Source of the DNA: an uncultured Eubacteriales bacterium
GTDB taxonomy: Bacteria; Bacillota; Clostridia; Lachnospirales; Lachnospiraceae
Direction: 5' to 3'
Assembly (NCBI GenBank): GCA_900545175.1
Contig: UQYF01000001.1
Span: 287,409 to 351,408, forward strand
DNA: 64,000 nt
The position numbers were made by a program, and so were the translations under genes. The notes below the pieces were generated by a model. That model saw only the letters and a list, made by a program, of their open reading frames with translations. It ran no database searches and was not told the origin of the DNA. Positions 60,169 to 64,000 of this stretch are shown piece after piece; the stretch's first letter is position 1; each line of letters opens with the position of its first letter.

Positions 60169-60633
60169 ATGTTGACAGTTTATTTAGGCAAAGACTATTT
60201 GTTTATGAATGGAAAAGTGAATAATGTTTCTGCATATTTTGACGAAGTTTACGAACCTTCCTGGTTTACTTCAGAATTTTCAAAGAAGATTGTAAATCAA
60301 ATAGATAATGTAACATATTTTGGAAGTGGTGATGTGTTTATTTCAGAAAAGTATGGTGCCATGTCAGCTACTGAACTTTCATCGGGGTCAAAAGCATTAT
60401 TAATTTTACTTAATGAAGACGATACATTAGTCAGTGGTGACAGAATGGGCGATAATTGTGTACCGTTCTTGCTTGAATTAGCAAAAATGAAAGATATAAA
60501 AATAACATTATGTCATCTTATGAAATTTCCTGATGACTTTGAATTTTACTGTATTCCCTACAATAAAATTATAAATACCAAAGAAGATTACGTTAAAGCA
60601 TGGCTGGAAGTTATGCCTCAAATTTACTTTTAA
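60169..60633 (+). CDS. DUF4869 family protein
   Basis: A 154-residue soluble protein beginning MLTVYLGKDYLFMNGKVNNVSAYFDEVYEPSWFTSEFSKKIV. Later it shows LSSGSKALLILLNEDD, MGDNCVPFLLELAKMKDIKITLCHLMKF and KIINTKEDYVKAWLE. This matches my recollection of DUF4869, a small family of unknown function in Bacillota. It is flanked by the multi-hairpin element and a strong terminator, stands alone, and has lower GC than the core genes, so it could be acquired DNA. No catalytic motif is visible. Confidence 0.7.
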   Translation: MLTVYLGKDYLFMNGKVNNVSAYFDEVYEPSWFTSEFSKKIVNQIDNVTYFGSGDVFISEKYGAMSATELSSGSKALLILLNEDDTLVSGDRMGDNCVPFLLELAKMKDIKITLCHLMKFPDDFEFYCIPYNKIINTKEDYVKAWLEVMPQIYF

Positions 60634-60765
60634 AATGTATGAAGATTTTAAGAGTGTATTAACCGGTAATCAGCTTATTTAGCCATTGGGACAGAAGATT
60701 AAAATTAAATAGCCGAACACAAGAATATACAATTATATTTTAAAGGCTGATGAATTGGAAAAAGT

Positions 60766-60818
60766 GCTGAATATTACACACTTTCCCAGTGTCTAATATT
60801 CAGCCTTTATTTTTTTGA
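60766..60818. terminator. strong bidirectional terminator
   Basis: GCTGAATATTA-CACACT (60766-60782) pairs with AGTGT-C-TAATATTCAGC (60788-60804), followed by TTTATTTTTTT on the + strand and ACTTTTTCC on the reverse. It can end both the DUF4869 gene and the leftward MATE gene. Confidence 0.85.
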
Positions 60819-60847
60819 GCAATACTTATTTTGTAGTGAAAACCCTA

Positions 60848-62212
60848 TTAATCCAAAGGGTGTTCCACCTGACGAGGTGAGCGCTCCCTATGGTTTAAAT
60901 ACAGATAAAATCCAACATTCAACACAATTCCGACCGTGGTGGAAACAGGGGCGGCAAGACCAATCATGATCAGGCTGGCGTCCGGCCGGATACTCATAAT
61001 GTATGCAAACGGCAGACGGACGAGAAGAGTCTGAATGAGTCCCTGCACCATAACCCAAAGTGTTTTGTCATTGCCGTTGAAATAGCCGACCATGCTGAAA
61101 AGTATGGCGGTCACGATTGTCTCCAAAGCAAAGCCCTTTAAGTATTCAAAGGCTTTCTGCACGACTGTGGCATCCGGTGAGAAAAAGCTGGACAGCATAT
61201 CTCCCTTAAACCATATAAGCACGAACACGATGCAGCCGACGGCAAGACCGATGCCGATTCCTGTAAACATGGACTGCTTCGTACGCTTTGTCTTTCCTGC
61301 ACCGACGTTCTGCGACACGAAGGCAGCCATCGACTGCATCAGGGCACTCGGTACGAGCATGGCAAAATTTACAATCTTGCAGGCAACACCGTAGCCTGAG
61401 GACGCTTCAAGTCCGAGGCGGTTGACAAATGCGCAGAGTGCTAGGAAAGAGAGCTGTGTCAAAAACTCCTGAAGTGCCAGCGGCAGACCTATCTTTAAGA
61501 AAATTCTGCACTGAGGATTCACTCGGAAATCCTTTTTGGTTATGGTGAACGGCAGTTTTTTCCTGATAAAGAGTATCATTGCAAAAACAACGCTGAGCGC
61601 CTGGGCACAGACCGTCGCAATCGCTGCGCCTGTTGCATCCAAGCGTAACCCTGCAACCAACACCAAGTCTCCGATGATATTTATGATGCATGCTACGAGG
61701 ACGAATATAAGAGGCGATTTGCTGTCGCCAAGTCCACGGAAGATTGCAGACAACAGGTTGTAAGCCACGATAAAAAAGATACCGCCGCCACAGATGCGGA
61801 CATAGCCTGCCGTCAGCTCAACAGCTTCCTCCGGTGCCTGCATAAGTACGGAAATCGGATGCGCAAAGCCGACCATCACAATAAAAAGTCCGACCGATAT
61901 AAGCGTGAACACGACTGCCGCACCGCCGATGACTTTTCCGATCTTCTCAGGATGTTTTTCACCGAGATAGCGTGCAATCAGCACGGTAATACCCATCGCA
62001 AACTGTATCACAACAAAGGTGACAAGGTTTAATACCTGACTTCCCGTGGATACCGCAGAAAGACCTGAGGTGGAGCCAAAGCGTCCGACCACCAGCAGGT
62101 CAACTGCGCCGTATGCCGCCTGCAGAATCAGCGCACCGAGAACCGGAATCATAAAGGCGACCAGTTTTTTCAATATACTTCCCTGTGTAAAATCTGCATT
62201 TTTATCGTTCAT
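60848..62212 (-). CDS. MATE-family multidrug efflux transporter
   Basis: A 454-residue, 12-helix membrane protein of the multidrug and toxic compound extrusion family, exporting drugs or metabolites against a sodium or proton gradient. Seen: the opening GSILKKLVAFMIPVLGALILQAAYGAVDLLVVGRFG and the internal repeat SFLALCAFVNRLGLEASSGYGVACKI. ATG 62212 is eight bases from AAAGGAG. It overlaps the marR stop by 11 bases, so the two are one operon, and the MarR protein probably controls it. GC is higher than in the neighbours. Confidence 0.93.
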   Translation of the reverse strand: MNDKNADFTQGSILKKLVAFMIPVLGALILQAAYGAVDLLVVGRFGSTSGLSAVSTGSQVLNLVTFVVIQFAMGITVLIARYLGEKHPEKIGKVIGGAAVVFTLISVGLFIVMVGFAHPISVLMQAPEEAVELTAGYVRICGGGIFFIVAYNLLSAIFRGLGDSKSPLIFVLVACIINIIGDLVLVAGLRLDATGAAIATVCAQALSVVFAMILFIRKKLPFTITKKDFRVNPQCRIFLKIGLPLALQEFLTQLSFLALCAFVNRLGLEASSGYGVACKIVNFAMLVPSALMQSMAAFVSQNVGAGKTKRTKQSMFTGIGIGLAVGCIVFVLIWFKGDMLSSFFSPDATVVQKAFEYLKGFALETIVTAILFSMVGYFNGNDKTLWVMVQGLIQTLLVRLPFAYIMSIRPDASLIMIGLAAPVSTTVGIVLNVGFYLYLNHRERSPRQVEHPLD

Positions 62213-62654
62213 AGTGATCACTCCTTTCGCACATGATTCTGTAAAATTTTCCGATTGTTTGAATCATGCAGTCTGCTTCTTCCTCCGAAATGTCATCCAG
62301 ATATGAAGAAAGCTCGCTAAAATACTGTGCGTCATATTTTTGTGACAGCTTTTGTCCTGCTTCGGTTACTGATAAGTAGGTGACGCGACCGTCATCGGCG
62401 GAGGCATTTTTTACAAGCAGTCCCTTTTGTTCCATCTCCTTAACCGTTCTGGTGACACCCGGACGCGGAAGGTGCATTGCATCGCTGATATCGGAAACCT
62501 TCACCAAACCTCCCTGCTTTTCCAAGGACTGAATGACATCCAGATATTGAATGTAGGAGGGCATAATACCCTGAGGCAGCGGCGGGAGCATTTCACGGAT
62601 GCGCTTTGCCTGATAACATGAGTCAAGCATGCGCTTTATTTTCTCGTTTGTCAT
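62202..62654 (-). CDS. MarR-family transcriptional regulator
   Basis: A 150-residue winged-helix repressor. The helix-turn-helix is near residues 50-70 (VKVSDISDAMHLPRPGVTRTVKEMEQKGLL) and the wing has DDGRVTYLSVTEAGQ, the DxRxxxLxLTxxG pattern. ATG 62654 follows GAGGATTAAT; the open frame continues upstream to 62759, without a ribosome site. It is the first gene of a marR-MATE operon. The promoter at 62834-62861 carries a probable self-operator. Confidence 0.92.
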   Translation of the reverse strand: MTNEKIKRMLDSCYQAKRIREMLPPLPQGIMPSYIQYLDVIQSLEKQGGLVKVSDISDAMHLPRPGVTRTVKEMEQKGLLVKNASADDGRVTYLSVTEAGQKLSQKYDAQYFSELSSYLDDISEEEADCMIQTIGKFYRIMCERSDHYER

Positions 62655-62821
62655 ATTAATCCTCATTTCCGAGCGATTTATTGCGAGGAGGCGATTGGAA
62701 ATTCGCGCAGGCGATTTCTCATCTGTCATTAAAAGCAATTTGTTTTCGCTCAGAAACAAATTGCATGTGTGAAAAATAAGCTATCAAGTTTATATTTCAC
62801 ACTAATCCTCCTTACATTTAG

Positions 62822-62834
62822 TTACCAAAGGTAA
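62822..62834. promoter_or_regulatory. probable MarR operator
   Basis: TTACC-AAA-GGTAA is a perfect 13-base palindrome directly downstream of the -10 box of the marR promoter, covering the predicted transcription start. Position and symmetry suit autorepression by the MarR protein. Confidence 0.55.
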
Positions 62835-62861
62835 TTATAATTAAAAATTATGAAATGTCAA
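62834..62861 (-). promoter_or_regulatory. promoter of the marR-MATE operon
   Basis: On the reverse strand TTGACA (62861-62856), 16 bases, TATAAT (62839-62834). The leader to the marR ATG is about 170 bases and contains another good ribosome-like AAGGAGG near 62810-62816 followed by GTG, but no long frame. Confidence 0.75.
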
Positions 62862-62875
62862 CAAAAATTTTCGTA

Positions 62876-62903
62876 TCGACATTTGACATTTCTAAGGTAT
62901 AAT
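62876..62903 (+). promoter_or_regulatory. promoter of the truncated GNAT gene
   Basis: TCGACA (62876-62881), 16 bases, TATAAT (62898-62903). It is divergent from the marR promoter and about 50 bases from its operator. Confidence 0.45.
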
Positions 62904-62942
62904 GAGTGTGAGGGTGGACTTATAGTTTACGGAGGAATTTCT

Positions 62943-63218
62943 ATGAAAATCGAGTATAAACAAATAAAAGACTTTAATGCTGCCGATTTGCAACGATTAT
63001 TTTTATCGGTTAGCTGGGAATCGGGAAACTATCCCAAGAAGCTTGTCCGAGCGATACACAATTCAACACATGTTATCTCTGCATGGGATGGCAGCAAATT
63101 GGTTGGTCTGGTTCGTGCGCTTGACGATGGCGAAACCGTTGCATTTCTGCATTACCTCTTGGTTGATCCGGCTTATCAGGGGCATCACATTGGTGACCAA
63201 TGGTTCTTGAAACACTGA
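62943..63218 (+). pseudogene. GNAT N-acetyltransferase, C-terminally truncated
   Basis: A 91-residue frame with the N-terminal two thirds of a GNAT acetyltransferase: VSWESGNYPKKLVRAIHNS, ISAWDGSKLVGLVRALDDG, then YLLVDPAYQGHHIGD, which is the acetyl-CoA motif A. The frame then ends QWFLKH and stops. About 45 residues with the rest of the fold are missing, and the DNA after the stop does not continue the family in any frame that I can see. A good ribosome site (GGAGGAATTTCT) and a promoter remain. Probably a decayed gene. Confidence 0.7.
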
Positions 63219-63302
63219 TTTGGTGAAAATACTGATTTATAAGTGGTTGAGACTGATTGAAAATTCTCTCAAATAATAAATTTTTATTTGTGACATTTAA
63301 AT

Positions 63303-63334
63303 AAGCCGGAGATTATCTATTCTCCGGCTTTTGT
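63303..63334. terminator. terminator between the two GNAT genes
   Basis: AGCCGGAGA (63304-63312) pairs with TCTCCGGCT, followed by TTTTG on the + strand. Confidence 0.8.
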
Positions 63335-63367
63335 ACATTCTATTTTAGGGAGCAATGGATGCTATTT

Positions 63368-63766
63368 TCAAATATGTATAACCATTTTATTTCGGTATAT
63401 TTTGATATTGACGTTTTTTTCTACAAAATTATATCCTAAACGCTTATATATATGATATAATGTTTCAGGAGCTAAAGGGGTTTCGTTCACAGAGGCATCG
63501 GCTAATGGGTATACGATGATTTTTTTTTGGTTGTACTTACGTGCCATTTTTATTGTCGCTTTCATTAATTTTCGACCAACCCCTTTTTTGCGCCATTCCT
63601 CTTCTACATGAAAAGTTTTAATTTCACAGGGAATGTCTATGTTTATATTTGCACAGATTACACCTATTACTTCTCCTGAGGAGGAGTACGCAATAAATTC
63701 AATTAATGTGAATCCTGTGGCGGCATGTTTTACATTTGTAATTTTATAATTTTTCATAGTTATCAT
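63368..63766 (-). CDS. GNAT-family N-acetyltransferase
   Basis: A 132-residue acetyltransferase. The acetyl-CoA motif A reads TFHVEEEWRKKGVGRKLMKATIKMA, with the R-x-x-G-x-G core, and a C-terminal LYHIYKRLGYNFVEK segment is typical of the fold. The substrate is unknown. Two in-frame ATGs exist (63766, 63757); AAAGGAAT is nine bases from the first. It is AT-richer than the core genes, and the 230 bases beyond it to the window end are very AT-rich without a supported gene. Confidence 0.85.
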   Translation of the reverse strand: MITMKNYKITNVKHAATGFTLIEFIAYSSSGEVIGVICANINIDIPCEIKTFHVEEEWRKKGVGRKLMKATIKMARKYNQKKIIVYPLADASVNETPLAPETLYHIYKRLGYNFVEKNVNIKIYRNKMVIHI

Positions 63767-64000
63767 AGTTATAATTCCTTTCTGCTGATTTTATTCTTTA
63801 TTGCTCCCTTATATACAAAATGAGTTTTTTTTAAGAAATTTTTAGGGAAAAAATAATTGTAAATTATATTTTTTTAAATAATTTTTAAGTCCCCTTGATA
63901 AATAATAGGGAGCCTGTTCGTGGCTGCCTTTTACTTGATTTTCAATTCATTCTGCCAGTATATGTGATTGTATGGTAAAATAGCTGTTTTTTGTATAAAA

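Noticed and set aside
62885..62903. TTGACA ... TATAAT ahead of the truncated GNAT gene
   Set aside because: The spacing between these two hexamers is only 9 bases; TCGACA at 16 bases is used instead.
63908..63935. Hairpin GGAGCC/GGCT-G-CC followed by TTTTACTT near the window end
   Set aside because: It is terminator-like, but no rightward gene precedes it within the window and the stem is short and bulged.
1..64000. CRISPR arrays, tRNA or rRNA genes, insertion sequences
   Set aside because: No regularly spaced direct repeats, no cloverleaf with CCA-end context, no rRNA-like stretch and no transposase frame were recognised by eye; a scan with dedicated tools could still find a divergent tRNA.

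Overview
The window reads as chromosome of a low-GC member of the Lachnospiraceae (Clostridia, Bacillota), possibly close to Lachnospira. This placement is inference from gene content: a short-form HisG with HisZ, the yloU-fakA-recG order, GerW and YlbJ sporulation proteins, Zn-ribbon L28, RqcH, RelQ, strong AGGAGG ribosome sites, sigma-A promoters and GTG/TTG starts. No rRNA, tRNA, CRISPR array, transposase or prophage was found. Almost all of it is ordinary core chromosome; accessory-looking DNA is confined to about 59.8-64 kb.

Layout: (1) 0-4.4 kb: the edge of a leftward gene under a promoter overlapped by a cre-like operator, a GH35 beta-galactosidase, an FNT-family channel and a D,D-carboxypeptidase. 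(2) 4.4-9.5 kb: a sodium-pump decarboxylase cluster with one membrane subunit (OadB), one OadG, one biotin carrier, and two different carboxyltransferase subunits, one acyl-CoA type and one oxaloacetate/pyruvate type. (3) 9.6-14 kb: rqcH (reverse), yicC, rpoZ, uppP. (4) 14-17.6 kb: a short FliD-like protein, a FliB-type lysine N-methylase homologue and a cardiolipin synthase. (5) 17.7-22.3 kb: rimO-pgsA-pncC and a large polytopic membrane protein. (6) 22.4-28.9 kb: a Fur-family regulator coupled to lysA, then poorly known genes, gerW, a DUF218 protein and a 47-50 residue membrane peptide. (7) 29-36 kb: rpmB (reverse), yloU-fakA-recG, a phosphatase, rsmD-coaD and a coiled-coil protein meeting ylbJ tail to tail. 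(8) 37-47.5 kb: pepD, relQ, RNA-modifying enzymes, a HAD phosphatase, a YgiQ radical SAM protein, an SDR and recU. (9) 47.5-53.8 kb: hisZ-G-D-B and a HisIE protein carrying a degenerate HisF-like N-terminal domain, then an RNase E/G homologue; hisA, hisF, hisH and hisC are absent here. (10) 53.9-58.3 kb: a complete sugar ABC transporter with its own ATPase. (11) 58.4-64 kb: an RNase-J-like metallo-beta-lactamase protein, a GC-rich multi-hairpin element, a DUF4869 protein, a MarR-MATE pair with a visible operator, a truncated GNAT gene and an intact GNAT gene.

The points most worth a second look are the two carboxyltransferases sharing one sodium pump (and the hairpin series that separates the second one), the pseudo-HisF/HisI/HisE fusion in an incomplete histidine operon, the multi-hairpin element at 59902-60022, the FliD-like/FliB pair, and several short regulatory designs (cre over a -35 box, a MarR operator next to a -10 box, an upstream reading frame overlapping the coaD start). 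I found no clearly new multi-gene defence or mobile system.
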